Positions 10,864-19,291 of a DNA stretch of 64,000 nucleotides are shown piece after piece. The stretch covers positions 156,341 to 220,340 of the forward strand of contig NZ_LNQC01000056.1 of assembly GCF_001651855.1 (NCBI RefSeq), given 5' to 3'. Made by a program: the position numbers and the translations under genes. Position 1 is the stretch's first letter; each line of letters opens with the position of its first letter. The stretch comes from Sinorhizobium americanum (GTDB lineage: Bacteria; Pseudomonadota; Alphaproteobacteria; Rhizobiales; Rhizobiaceae). The notes under the pieces are model-generated. The model had not been told where the DNA came from, made no database searches, and saw only the letters and a list, made by a program, of their open reading frames with translations.

Positions 10864-12198
10864 TTAGTCCGTTTTGTCGCCCGGTGGCCACGTAAACGCT
10901 ATTTCCTGCAGGAACTCCTGCCGCTGCTCCATGTCCGCGCCGTCGCCATATTTCGGCCGGCCGAACTCGTGCCCCATCAGATCGGCCTGCATCCGCTCGG
11001 AGCAGCCGGCGCTCTCGATGCGGTCCTGGAAGCTATGACGCAGCGAATAGATAACGTGATCGGCGCTGGGGAAGAGCTTAGCGTTCCGCATCACCTTGTT
11101 GATCAGCGCCGAGGCGTGATCGGCCTTGTCCTGGTAGCGTTTGAAACCTTCAGGGCGCTTTCTCATCGCCCATAGAGAGACGCCTACGAGCGGCACCCGC
11201 CTGATCGAATAATCGGTCTTTTGCCGCCGATCCTCGCGATCAGCGACCTCGACATGCGGAACCTCATCATCGAGCCGAATATCCTGCGGACGCAGATTGC
11301 AGACCTCACCTAAGCGCAGGCCTGTCTCCACCATTGCATAGACGATAAAACGCGCATCCTCGTTCATGTTATCGAGCGCACCTGGCGCCAGAATTTTCTC
11401 GCGGATCCAAGCGATGGGAAAGGGGGGGCGCTTCTTAAGCTTGGTCGCGTTAGTTTCCTTGATGCGTGCCCTTTCCCATGCCAAATGAAAATCGGTATGC
11501 AACGCATCGTCGATCACCGACAGCATACCCATAATGTCGCTGAAGCAGCGATTCGCGCTGTAGGCTGTCAGGCCCTCTCTAGCAATTTTGCTCGTCCACC
11601 ACTCTCGGAGCCTCAGGACATCCCGCCTGCGAACCCCCGCCAACTCCACGTCGCCGAGCTCCTCGATCGCGTAACGAATTGCCCTCTTGCGCGAGGTTTT
11701 ATGCTTTCGCAACTGATCCTTGGACATGCCCGTCAGGCCGGCGGCATTGTGCCGCTCGTAGAGCGTCCAAATATCGCTGAGGCGTGGTGAGGGCTCAACG
11801 ACTACGCCCAAGACCGCCTCTACGATGGCCGGCTGGCTTGCGTGCCTCCTGGCGACAGTGAGTCGTTCGTGTAATTCGTCGAATGGCCCCGTCGCCAATT
11901 CGGTGACCGGCTTGTACGTATAACCGAGCGAGTGAACGATCTTAACCGCGGCCTCGTAGCGCGCGAAGGCGTTGTCATTTTCATTTCCGGCGAGGAGCGC
12001 GCGCCAGAAGTCCTCGGCTGCGTCATGCACCAGTTGTCCCCGCTCCAAGGCAGTCTTCAGGCTCTTTGTCTTCAGCGACTTCTTGATATGGGAGCGTTTG
12101 TCGAGATGAGCGACATCAGTCGGAACACGGCGGTAATATCGGTAGATGCCGCTTGCTGGGTGTTTCACAACGTAACGTGAAATATCATCCGAGCCCAT
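10864..12198 (-). CDS. Tyrosine recombinase / integrase
   Basis: About 444 residues. The N-terminal part carries the DUF6538-type segment (YYRRVPTDVAHL, SLKTKSLKTALERG) followed by a core-binding helical region. The C-terminal catalytic domain shows Arg in ETGLRLGEV, the R-H pair in YSLRHSF, His in LMGHEFGR and a likely nucleophile Tyr in RPKYGDG. The ATG at 12198 is preferred over the upstream extension, which runs into tRNA-proximal DNA. It is transcribed away from the adjacent tRNA-Asn, whose 3' end it faces, the normal layout of a tRNA-targeting element. No other genes of an element remain to its left. Confidence 0.88.
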   Translation of the reverse strand: MGSDDISRYVVKHPASGIYRYYRRVPTDVAHLDKRSHIKKSLKTKSLKTALERGQLVHDAAEDFWRALLAGNENDNAFARYEAAVKIVHSLGYTYKPVTELATGPFDELHERLTVARRHASQPAIVEAVLGVVVEPSPRLSDIWTLYERHNAAGLTGMSKDQLRKHKTSRKRAIRYAIEELGDVELAGVRRRDVLRLREWWTSKIAREGLTAYSANRCFSDIMGMLSVIDDALHTDFHLAWERARIKETNATKLKKRPPFPIAWIREKILAPGALDNMNEDARFIVYAMVETGLRLGEVCNLRPQDIRLDDEVPHVEVADREDRRQKTDYSIRRVPLVGVSLWAMRKRPEGFKRYQDKADHASALINKVMRNAKLFPSADHVIYSLRHSFQDRIESAGCSERMQADLMGHEFGRPKYGDGADMEQRQEFLQEIAFTWPPGDKTD

Positions 12199-12229
12199 CG
12201 AATGCCGCTTCTCCGCTGTCCTGTAGGTC

Positions 12230-12251
12230 AAAAAGTACCCAAAAAGTACCC
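12230..12251. repeat. Tandem 11-bp repeat upstream of the recombinase gene
   Basis: AAAAAGTACCC occurs twice head to tail, between the recombinase start and tRNA-Asn. Its position suits recombinase arm-type binding sites or a promoter element. Function is inferred. Confidence 0.5.
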
Positions 12252-12328
12252 AAAATGGCAAGTTCCAATCGAACTCTACGAGGTGCGGCTCGCGCACTTG
12301 TCTTGATAAGTCTTTGAAGGTGAAAAGA

Positions 12329-12362
12329 AAAAGGCCTGCACCATTAGAAGTGCAGGCCTTTT
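12329..12362. terminator. Bidirectional intrinsic terminator beside tRNA-Asn
   Basis: A perfect 13-bp inverted repeat, AAAAGGCCTGCAC / GTGCAGGCCTTTT, with an 8-nt loop. It has A-rich and T-rich flanks, so it can act on both strands. It lies just past the 3' end of the leftward tRNA-Asn. Confidence 0.85.
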
Positions 12363-12367
12363 GAAAC

Positions 12368-12442
12368 TGGCTCCCCGGGCCGGATTCGAACCGGCGACCT
12401 ATCGATTAACAGTCGAGTGCTCTACCGCTGAGCTACCAGGGA
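12368..12442 (-). tRNA. tRNA-Asn (GTT)
   Basis: The reverse strand folds as a tRNA. The acceptor TCCCTGG pairs with CCGGGGA (one G-T pair), with discriminator G and encoded CCA. The D-arm GTAGCTCAGC and T-arm GGTTCGAATCC are standard. The anticodon loop CTGTTAA has anticodon GTT. The 3' end faces the recombinase gene, so it is a probable attachment target. Confidence 0.95.
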
Positions 12443-12583
12443 ACATCTGCGCCGCAGAAGTGAGGCTGCTAATACAAATGCTTTTCCGATTTGCCAAGCG
12501 ATTTTTCAAAAAAAATCTCGGGCCGCGGTTGTCACCCTGTGGAGAAGGCACCAACTGTTGGGAAGTTGGTTTAAAGAGGCATA

Positions 12584-12871
12584 ATGGCAAACGGCGGCAA
12601 GAAGAGATATTTCGGCATCGATCCGCAAACGCATCAAATCGTGCTCGGCAGGTGGCGAATCCGGCTGCCCCACTCGCCGGCCCTGCGCATCTTGATCGGC
12701 TCGCTGCTCGTCGTTTGTGGTCTGCTCGGTTTTCTTCCGGTTCTCGGATTCTGGATGGTGCCGCTCGGGCTGCTCGTTCTGTCGCATGACATACCTGCGG
12801 TGCGCCGCGCCCGCCGCAAGCTTGCCGTCTGGTGGGCGCGTCGACGCGGAACGGAGAATTCCGGGAAGTAG
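12584..12871 (+). CDS. Small inner-membrane protein, conserved in rhizobia
   Basis: 95 residues with two adjacent hydrophobic helices (about 33-70, including LLVVCGLLGFLPVLGFWMVPLG) and a very basic C-terminus (RRARRKLAVWWARRR). That points to a hairpin membrane protein with a cytoplasmic tail. The pattern resembles the PGPGW-type small transmembrane proteins. No enzymatic motif is seen. The gene stands alone between tRNA-Asn and the YrbL-like gene. Confidence 0.75.
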   Translation: MANGGKKRYFGIDPQTHQIVLGRWRIRLPHSPALRILIGSLLVVCGLLGFLPVLGFWMVPLGLLVLSHDIPAVRRARRKLAVWWARRRGTENSGK

Positions 12872-13169
12872 AGCCGGCCGGAACTCAGTGACGCTTGCTT
12901 CCACCCACGTCGTTTAACGCATTCCGACACTTCCGTGATGCACCAGGCACGGGCGGTGGCTTGTCACTTACGCTGAGATCAACGGCGCCAGGTTACGGCG
13001 GCCGCCGCTTGCAACCGTGGTGGCTCCGATTCTGCGCTGTTACCGTGGCAGGACTGCAACTGCCATATACTATGTAAGGTAGAGATAACGCCTAGAGGCA
13101 CGCTTCTCTTGAATTTTCCCCACGGACACAGTCTTGTTACAAAACTGTCATAATCCGGGGCTCAGAAAA

Positions 13170-13952
13170 ATGTTCGACGACAGGATCGAACTTTCTAATT
13201 GGCGTGAATGCGCCGCTGGCCATCAGCGCAGCATCTTCGAGAATCGGCTCTATCCGAGTGTTCTCATCAAGGTTCTGAAGCTGGGCTCCAGAGAAGCAAG
13301 CGGCGCGCGTATCTCAAAGAGAGCGTTCCTCAACCGGTTCAAGCGTTTCGGGGCCTATCGAACGTTTCGGCGTGAAGTTGACGAGTTCCTCGAACAGGCG
13401 AGAAAGTTCTCCCTCGCAGACGGTATCGAACTGCCGATACCGAAGATATTCGGCTTTGCTCAGACCGAGCACGGCCTGGGCCTCGTGGTGGAAAAAATCA
13501 CCAGGCGCGATGGGCAGCTCGCGCCCACCCTCGCTCAACTGGCGTTTTCGGGGCAGCTCACCGCCAGGCATCTCACGATGGTCGACGAAATCTTCGAGCG
13601 GTTTCGCCGCCTGCACATCGTCATGATGGATGTAAATCCGGGCAATTTCGTCGTTACCGATCGCCGTGGTGACGATGAACTCATCTGCGTTGACGGTACG
13701 GGAGAGAAGAGTTTCCTGCGCATTTTCGCTCTCTCTCGCCCCGCGAACGACATCAAGCTCAGGCGGATGCGCCTGAAACTGCTGACGAAGCTGGCGAGAA
13801 TATTGGAGCATCCCGCCGCGGTACCTGGAGACAAATCTGTCTACGCCGCACTGACGCGCCACTCAAAGCCGACCGGCCGCTATCTGCGCTTGTCAACTGC
13901 CTCGCCGCATCCGGCGCTCTTGGCGGCGCTCTTGTCGAGCGTACCGGTCTAA
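13170..13952 (+). CDS. YrbL-family kinase-fold protein
   Basis: About 260 residues. The protein resembles the PhoP-regulated YrbL family, a protein-kinase-like fold. A catalytic-loop-like MMDVNPGNFVV replaces HRD-x-x-x-x-N, followed by VDGTG in the DFG position. An N-terminal beta region contains VLIKVLK. Substrate is unknown, and kinase activity is not established for this family. The ATG at 13170 is chosen over a TTG at 13134. It is monocistronic, lying between a small membrane protein gene and tRNA-Cys. Confidence 0.75.
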   Translation: MFDDRIELSNWRECAAGHQRSIFENRLYPSVLIKVLKLGSREASGARISKRAFLNRFKRFGAYRTFRREVDEFLEQARKFSLADGIELPIPKIFGFAQTEHGLGLVVEKITRRDGQLAPTLAQLAFSGQLTARHLTMVDEIFERFRRLHIVMMDVNPGNFVVTDRRGDDELICVDGTGEKSFLRIFALSRPANDIKLRRMRLKLLTKLARILEHPAAVPGDKSVYAALTRHSKPTGRYLRLSTASPHPALLAALLSSVPV

Positions 13953-14175
13953 TCGGCTCAACAGGTAGAGACTTCGGGGCCGCTTCGCGCCAAGCCTAGC
14001 CTATAGGGCCCGGCAGGCGAAAGACGCGGCGATTTAATTTTGGGTCGCGGCTCGACGACCCATAAACAACGACGTGAGCTGTGGGAAAGCCGGGAGCAGA
14101 TTGCTACCAGCTAAGGGCGTTGCGCCGGATCGAGCACCTGATCGCGTGGCGTAGAATCGATAATTGAGTGTCTAA

Positions 14176-14249
14176 TGGAGGCCTCGCCCGGAATTGAACC
14201 GGGGTACAAGGATTTGCAGTCCTCTGCGTCACCACTCCGCCACGAGGCC
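14176..14249 (-). tRNA. tRNA-Cys (GCA)
   Basis: The reverse strand gives acceptor GGCCTCG pairing with CGAGGCC, discriminator T and encoded CCA. The T-arm is GGTTCAATTCC and the anticodon stem-loop GGACTGCAAATCC carries GCA. The 5' end, not the 3' end, lies 35 bp from the prophage integrase gene, so it is a possible but unproven boundary marker for the prophage. Confidence 0.95.
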
Positions 14250-14283
14250 TCTCGTGCTCGGAAAATCGAGCGATGGCGGGCGT

Positions 14284-15570
14284 TTAGCCCTTCCGATCCG
14301 ATTTTGCAATAGCGGATTTCTGAAAAACGTCCTTGGCCATTTCTGAAATTGCGTTTTCGGACTGTTCTTCCACAGCCTTGCCAGAAGTCGCCCCCATGCG
14401 CTTTTTCGTGGCTTCCAGAACGCGCTTTTCCGTCTCCTTGGCGTAGCCTCGATAGGCCTTCGCCGTCTTGTGCTTCGACAGCACCCGGCCTTGACCTTCG
14501 GTCAGGCCCATCTCTTCCAACTCGGTCATGCCGCCATGCCGGCATTTATCCAGGCTGAAGCCTTCGATCCCGAGTTTATCTCCCATCTCCCTGACCTCGT
14601 GCGCCAGGTACGTCCCGTCGCCGAAGAGCTGGCCGTTCTTCTTGCACACGATCGACGTGCCGTAGCGGGGTGTCTGCCCCAGGACCTCTTCGGCGTCCTG
14701 GTAGAGCATCACCGTCGTGCCGTCCTCCTCGGTGAATTCCAGCGGGTGCGAGGCGGATTCCCCGTTCTTCCTGTGTTTGATCTGGATCTTGTCCGGATCC
14801 GAAGGGCCGCGATAGCCGCTCCAGGCGGCATAGCCGGCGCCGATCGACGACGGGCGCATCAGCCACTCGAAGGCGAGCACCGCGGCGGCCGCCAACTCTC
14901 CCCGTCCTTCCTTGATTGCTCCCTTGGCAAACTCGTAGACCGTCTCACGGTCGACATGTCCCTTCACGGCCTTTTCCCGCTTCTTCACCGTGACGCCTTC
15001 CCAGGGGTTCGGCGTGTCCTTGCGGAACAGGTCAGGATGATGCGGCTGCATGCGCTTCCACATGGCCTTGCAGTACGTGATGACCTTCTCCGATGTCCGT
15101 GCCGCGCCTTCGCCGTGGAACGCGTGATAGAGCTTCTCCGCCGTGCTGACGCCGATCTGATTGATCTTGGCATCGCCGAAACGGAATAGCGGGCCGGTCG
15201 CGCCGGCCTTAATCTTCATGTCGCAGACGCGGTCCAGCACCCGGCGGTAATCCGGCCGGCTGAATTCCGCGACGCGCTCGAGAAAGCTGTCATGCTTGAG
15301 ATACGCGTTCACCAGCCACTCAACCGTGCCGTATCTCGTCAGGTCAGGCTCTTGGAAGGGATTGCGCTCTTTGCGCCACTCGTCCAGACGCTCATTCCAG
15401 ACGGCCGCCGCCTCGTTCAATTCCTTCTGCGATAGGTCGTGCCCGAGCGTGGCGGAGGTGTAGGGTGCGCCGGCTTTGCGAAAGGCGGTCGGGCAGGTCC
15501 AGAAATAGGAGATCGAGCCGTTCTGTTTGCGCTTGAACGAGGTGTAGCGCGGCATGGACACCGGAACCAT
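14284..15570 (-). CDS. Prophage tyrosine integrase
   Basis: 428 residues. A beta-rich N-terminal segment (RYTSFKRKQNGSISYFW) and helical core-binding region precede the catalytic domain. Recognisable residues are Arg in EWLMRPSSIG, the R-H-G of DKCRHGGMTELEE, His in LSKHKTAKAYRGY and the following Tyr. The start at 15570 overlaps the stop of the putative excisionase (TAATG), so the two are coupled. It sits at the prophage left end and reads toward tRNA-Cys. It catalyses integration and, with the excisionase, excision. Confidence 0.87.
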   Translation of the reverse strand: MVPVSMPRYTSFKRKQNGSISYFWTCPTAFRKAGAPYTSATLGHDLSQKELNEAAAVWNERLDEWRKERNPFQEPDLTRYGTVEWLVNAYLKHDSFLERVAEFSRPDYRRVLDRVCDMKIKAGATGPLFRFGDAKINQIGVSTAEKLYHAFHGEGAARTSEKVITYCKAMWKRMQPHHPDLFRKDTPNPWEGVTVKKREKAVKGHVDRETVYEFAKGAIKEGRGELAAAAVLAFEWLMRPSSIGAGYAAWSGYRGPSDPDKIQIKHRKNGESASHPLEFTEEDGTTVMLYQDAEEVLGQTPRYGTSIVCKKNGQLFGDGTYLAHEVREMGDKLGIEGFSLDKCRHGGMTELEEMGLTEGQGRVLSKHKTAKAYRGYAKETEKRVLEATKKRMGATSGKAVEEQSENAISEMAKDVFQKSAIAKSDRKG

Positions 15571-15815
15571 TAAAGTGCCTCCGGGTCTCCGCCGGCGGCC
15601 GCGGCCTCGGGATTGATCACCTTGTCTAGGTCGGTCTTCCGCCATGCCCGGAATTTGCCCTTGCCCGTGCCCATGTCGATAAAGGGTAGGGGCCAAATGG
15701 TCCCGACCCGGCTCATAAAGGCATCGACTGTCTTCTCGCCAGCATAAGCGGCGGCGAGCTCGTCGCGTAAGACGGCCGGCCAGCATCCTGTGGGAATGAC
15801 AGCGTGCTTGGTCAT
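15570..15815 (-). CDS. Putative excisionase (winged-helix / AlpA-like)
   Basis: About 81 residues from the ATG at 15815, which has a GGGGAT ribosome site. The pattern LAAAYAGEKTVDAFMSRVG, then a short wing and FRAWRKTDLDKVI, is typical of small helix-turn-helix directionality or AlpA-like proteins of rhizobial prophages. Its position directly before, and overlapping, the integrase gene supports an excisionase role. Function is inferred from fold pattern and context. Confidence 0.65.
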   Translation of the reverse strand: MTKHAVIPTGCWPAVLRDELAAAYAGEKTVDAFMSRVGTIWPLPFIDMGTGKGKFRAWRKTDLDKVINPEAAAAGGDPEAL

Positions 15816-15816
15816 C

Positions 15817-16050
15817 TTATCCCCGATTTCCAATAGCGCCATCTGGCGGGGCGAGGGCGTTGTCGATCAAGTCGAGCACTTCGTCTTCAAACTCGGCATG
15901 GTCCTTGGCGATCGTCAGAGCGTTGATCAGCTTCCCGACTAACGCCATCGTTTCCATGCGGGTCATCGTCGGGCCGACGAGTTCTTCCGCGCGAGCGCGG
16001 ATGTCCGCCGGCAGCTCGTAAAATTGGATGGTGGCTTCGGTGTAGGTCAT
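15817..16050 (-). CDS. Hypothetical phage protein
   Basis: 77 residues, acidic and helical (IRARAEELVGPTMTRMETMALVGKLINAL), with no known domain seen. It is the third gene of the leftward early operon: its start overlaps the stop of the gene upstream by four bases and its stop is one base from the excisionase ATG. Function unknown. Confidence 0.65.
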   Translation of the reverse strand: MTYTEATIQFYELPADIRARAEELVGPTMTRMETMALVGKLINALTIAKDHAEFEDEVLDLIDNALAPPDGAIGNRG

Positions 16051-16502
16051 GGCTTGGCATCATTCTCAGGAGCGGGCAGAAGGCCTTGCGACGTCGTGCG
16101 CTCGTAAATGGTCTCGCCGGTCGGAAGCAGGATCTGCCCGAGGAAAGCGGCGTCGAATGATAGGATGCCGGTCTCGATCGCTGTCAACTGCCCTTTGATC
16201 CAATCGCGAAGGATCGACCAGACAGCAATCTGACCTTTCTCGAGTGCGCGCCGCTCGTGCTCGGCCTTGCTCATCCGCATCCGGCTAGAATACGGGTTCT
16301 CCTTCAGCCAGGCGGCCGCGTAGCCTTTCGCGTTGGCCTCGACCTGCACCATCCGGCCGCGATACTCGAACTGGATGATGACCTTGCCCTCGGCGAAATC
16401 TTCCATAGGGGCGAACTTCGAGCATCCGAAAGCCTGGATGGTCTTGCGGATATCGTCCATCGCCGAACGGCCGGACGTGCTGTTGGAGTAGGGAAGGCTC
16501 AT
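16047..16502 (-). CDS. Hypothetical phage protein
   Basis: 151 residues. A central segment alternates basic and hydrophobic residues (VIIQFEYRGRMVQVEANAKGYAAAWL), followed by a helical C-terminus (GQIAVWSILRDWIKGQLTAIETG). I do not recognise the family. The ATG overlaps the stop of the HNH gene, which supports translation within the same early operon. An alternative start lies at 16460 (MDDIRK). Confidence 0.7.
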   Translation of the reverse strand: MSLPYSNSTSGRSAMDDIRKTIQAFGCSKFAPMEDFAEGKVIIQFEYRGRMVQVEANAKGYAAAWLKENPYSSRMRMSKAEHERRALEKGQIAVWSILRDWIKGQLTAIETGILSFDAAFLGQILLPTGETIYERTTSQGLLPAPENDAKP

Positions 16503-16888
16503 CGGCTGACGACCTCCCCCGTGCGGCGGTCAACAACCGTGCCGTCCATGCAGCGCTTGAAGCGCGGGTGGGAGAGGCTGGATTTCGGTTTGGTGATGCC
16601 GAGGTGCTTCTTCCGAACCTTGGCGATCTTGGATTTCACCTTCATCTCGACGGCCGTCTTGCGGCGGTGCGGCTCGCGCAGTGCAGGGAAGAGATTGCTC
16701 TCCCGGTGCTCGCCGCCAAGGATCAGCGCAACCTTGTGCTCGACGTCCCATTCATCCCGGATCGGATCGATCTTCCGGCCGGTCAAATAGCAGATGCCGC
16801 CCTCTCGATCGAAGACGCGCATCCGGACACGCGGCGGGACCTTCTGGTCGTCGTTTCTTCCGATCCATTCTTCCACCGAGCGAGCCAT
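16499..16888 (-). CDS. HNH endonuclease
   Basis: About 129 residues. The motif WDVEHKVALILGGEHRESNLFPAL has the E-H of the first HNH strand, the Asn of the helix and H-R-R-K downstream, typical of single-domain phage HNH nucleases. ICYLTG stands where a first zinc-ribbon pair may be degenerate (one Cys). The start at 16888 follows a GGGGG stretch; a start at 16906 is possible. It lies between early leftward genes; roles in such phages include packaging or recombination, but here the role is inferred only. Confidence 0.75.
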   Translation of the reverse strand: MARSVEEWIGRNDDQKVPPRVRMRVFDREGGICYLTGRKIDPIRDEWDVEHKVALILGGEHRESNLFPALREPHRRKTAVEMKVKSKIAKVRKKHLGITKPKSSLSHPRFKRCMDGTVVDRRTGEVVSR

Positions 16889-17183
16889 CACGCACGCCCC
16901 CAGCAATGAATTCTCGATCTTGCGATCGACGCAGGAACCTTGTTGGTCAAACGCCGTTGAGCATTCAACAGGCGCGAAGGAGCGCTGCGATGGACTTTAA
17001 AATGATGATGCACATCCATGCACGGATGGGCCCTTGCGGAACGGAAAATCCTCCGTATCTCCGTAACCGGTCGGCGATTAAGCAGACCGATAAGTCGAAA
17101 ACATCTTCCGGTGAGGGCGCGAACGTCGGTAGCAACCGAAAAGGTGAAAAGGCGCCCGATCAGACTTGAGAGAGCTGAATTCA

Positions 17184-17885
17184 TCATGCTCTCCCCGTCA
17201 GCTTGCGCGTCCGCTGCAAGGCGTCGAGCTGCTTGTTGGTGGTTTCTATCGAGGACGCTGCAGGGCGCGATTCGGTCCGCTCGCTGTCGACCTGGTCGAT
17301 GTTCTGCTTGATGACCGTGAAAGTGTAGGCGGCAACCCAAGGGTTAGCGTCCCACGCGCCGGCCCCGTTGATCTGGTCCCAGAGCCATGCATACCAGCCG
17401 ATCGGATAGGCGTCCTTGATCTCGGCGATGCCGGTTCTCGCGCGCTGCTCAGGGGCCGGCCACCCTTCTGCGGCGGCATCGTCTTCGCTGATATCCTGCA
17501 ACCGCTCGACGCGAACGTCGGTGACGATCAGCGTCAGGCGCGAATCCTGCCGGCGCATGAAGATCGACGAACGCCAGCGAGAAAGCTCCGGTTGCACGTC
17601 ATCGGCGCGGTAGTAGACCAGCTTGGTAAGGTCCGGGCAGGCCATGTGATCATCGCCGTTGTCGCCAACGCGAGCGTGCGTTTCTTTGACCCATAAGCGG
17701 TCTCCAACATAAGCCTTCACGACCATTGGTGTTGCAGCGCCTGGCACTGTCTCATCCCACCAGTCGCCGTTTTCCAAATAGGGCGCGGTTGGCTGCGGCT
17801 TGATGAGACGCCGCGTCTGCGTCTTGCGGCCGGCGAGGAGCGACTGAACCATCGGACCGGAGAAGAGGATAGGGCGATCAGCCAT
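17184..17885 (-). CDS. ASCH-like phage protein
   Basis: 233 residues. It begins PILFSGPMVQSLLAGRKTQTRR, the hallmark opening of phage proteins often annotated as ASCH-domain or morphogenetic proteins (bait strand, then GRKTQTRR). It continues with YVGDRLWVKETHARV and ends with a basic tail. The start at 17885 overlaps the previous stop (TGATG). ASCH folds are RNA-binding relatives of PUA. Role in the phage unknown. Confidence 0.75.
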   Translation of the reverse strand: MADRPILFSGPMVQSLLAGRKTQTRRLIKPQPTAPYLENGDWWDETVPGAATPMVVKAYVGDRLWVKETHARVGDNGDDHMACPDLTKLVYYRADDVQPELSRWRSSIFMRRQDSRLTLIVTDVRVERLQDISEDDAAAEGWPAPEQRARTGIAEIKDAYPIGWYAWLWDQINGAGAWDANPWVAAYTFTVIKQNIDQVDSERTESRPAASSIETTNKQLDALQRTRKLTGRA

Positions 17886-18568
17886 CACGCGGCTCCCTTC
17901 GTTGATTTGGCGTAGGCCTCGAACGCTTCGCGATCGCCGTTGCAGCAGGTGTAGTAGGCGTTCGTCGGGCCGATCTTGTGATGGCTGTCCATGCGGAAGT
18001 GCGCCGGGCCAATCTGCATGCCCGGGAAGCGGAAGGCGACCATGATTTGAGCCCTGTGCCAGAAGCGCGAGCCCCAGGATCGCGTCAGGTAGGCGTGGTG
18101 GCCTCGGAACTTGTCTTCGTCGTCGCAGAATTCGGCATCGGGGAACCGCTGACGGACGATAGCCTTGAAATCGTCGATGGCGGCCGCTTCCTCCTCTTGG
18201 CGTCGGGCTTCCTTCTTCATGCGCCGCCACTTGCAGCGCGCGCAGCAATAGACAGCACCGTGCATCGTTCCGACGACGCCGGAGACGGGAAGACGATGCT
18301 CCGTCTCCAGATCTTCGTCTATGGTGATGCCGCAGCCGCTGCATTCGAAGCGCCAGCCATGATCGACGGAAACCTTTGCCGGGACGCCCTTTCCGGCAAA
18401 TGCGTCGGCCCACGGCGCGCGGCGGCACTGGACATACGACAGCTCGCCGTCGCTATACTCGGCAGCGCCGGCCTTGGCGGCGACGATGGAGCGGTTTGCG
18501 AAATAGATGTCTCCGGTGAACTCGTCCTTTTCGAGCACTGCATAGGCCTTGAGGGGCATCGCGTTCAT
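17885..18568 (-). CDS. Zinc-ribbon hypothetical phage protein
   Basis: 227 residues with two Cys pairs, FECSGCGITI and YCCARCKWRR, which form a likely zinc ribbon in the middle third. A basic helical region and a His/Cys-rich C-terminus (NAYYTCCNGDREAF) follow. It overlaps both neighbouring genes by one to four bases, so it belongs to the early leftward operon. Family not recognised; nucleic-acid binding is plausible from the ribbon. Confidence 0.7.
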   Translation of the reverse strand: MNAMPLKAYAVLEKDEFTGDIYFANRSIVAAKAGAAEYSDGELSYVQCRRAPWADAFAGKGVPAKVSVDHGWRFECSGCGITIDEDLETEHRLPVSGVVGTMHGAVYCCARCKWRRMKKEARRQEEEAAAIDDFKAIVRQRFPDAEFCDDEDKFRGHHAYLTRSWGSRFWHRAQIMVAFRFPGMQIGPAHFRMDSHHKIGPTNAYYTCCNGDREAFEAYAKSTKGAA

Positions 18569-18771
18569 GCCGCACCGCCTTTCGCCGGCCAGATTGTTAC
18601 GGTCTCGCCGTGCTCAAGCGCTTCGCGAACCAGCCAGACTATCTCCTCGTCGGTCTCGAACGGCGCATGGGTTCGGCAAAGGTGGCCGTCGTCATCGCGG
18701 GTTTCCGCCTGCCAACCGGCCTTGCGCACATCTTCGGACGTCTGAAGGTTGACAGGGAACGGGTTCTTCAT
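18565..18771 (-). CDS. Small hypothetical phage protein
   Basis: 68 residues, acidic, with no recognised motif. It has four-base overlaps with both the upstream and downstream genes, the strongest evidence that it is real. Confidence 0.6.
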   Translation of the reverse strand: MKNPFPVNLQTSEDVRKAGWQAETRDDDGHLCRTHAPFETDEEIVWLVREALEHGETVTIWPAKGGAA

Positions 18772-19289
18772 GCTGCGGCTCCCGCATTTCGTTGACTTGT
18801 GCCGCGCTCGACGCCGATCAGATCGTCGAGGAAGTCGAGGACAGCCGTTTTGCTTTCCTGAAATTCCTGCTTGCCCATGGCCTTCATCGACTGGCTTTTC
18901 GCCACGTACCGGGTGACCGTCGCCTCTTTGACGTCAACGACCGAGAAGGCGTCGATCGGCCGGATGAACGCAGCCATGCGCGCCGCCTCTGCTTTCGAGC
19001 TGCAGACGATCGTGTGAGCGTCGCAGTAGCCGGTCCGGATCAGCGCATAGGCGCGTAGGTGCTCGGCGGATTCGGCGAACGGCAGCCCGGAATAGTGCTC
19101 CGGCAGATTGCGCCAGGTGTCGGCGACGGCGGCGAAATAATGCCGGTGCGAATTCATGCTCCGGTCGTTGTGGTCGGCGAGCGTATAGAACTCGCCGACC
19201 ACGAAGCGCTTGTCGCACTCGCGGGCCCAGTGCCGGTTCGCCGGCTCAAAGGCCTCGCCGTTCCATTGAAGAAGGACAGGGCCGCCCAT
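18768..19289 (-). CDS. Hypothetical phage protein near recombination genes
   Basis: 173 residues. The central RSMNSHRHYFAAVADTWRNLPE and the later KSQSMKAMGKQEFQESKTAVLDFLDDLIG are strongly patterned and reminiscent of conserved phage proteins found beside recombination genes, but I cannot name the family with confidence. It follows the Bet-like gene closely in the same operon, so a replication or recombination accessory role is reasonable. Confidence 0.68.
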   Translation of the reverse strand: MGGPVLLQWNGEAFEPANRHWARECDKRFVVGEFYTLADHNDRSMNSHRHYFAAVADTWRNLPEHYSGLPFAESAEHLRAYALIRTGYCDAHTIVCSSKAEAARMAAFIRPIDAFSVVDVKEATVTRYVAKSQSMKAMGKQEFQESKTAVLDFLDDLIGVERGTSQRNAGAAA

Positions 19290-19291
19290 GG

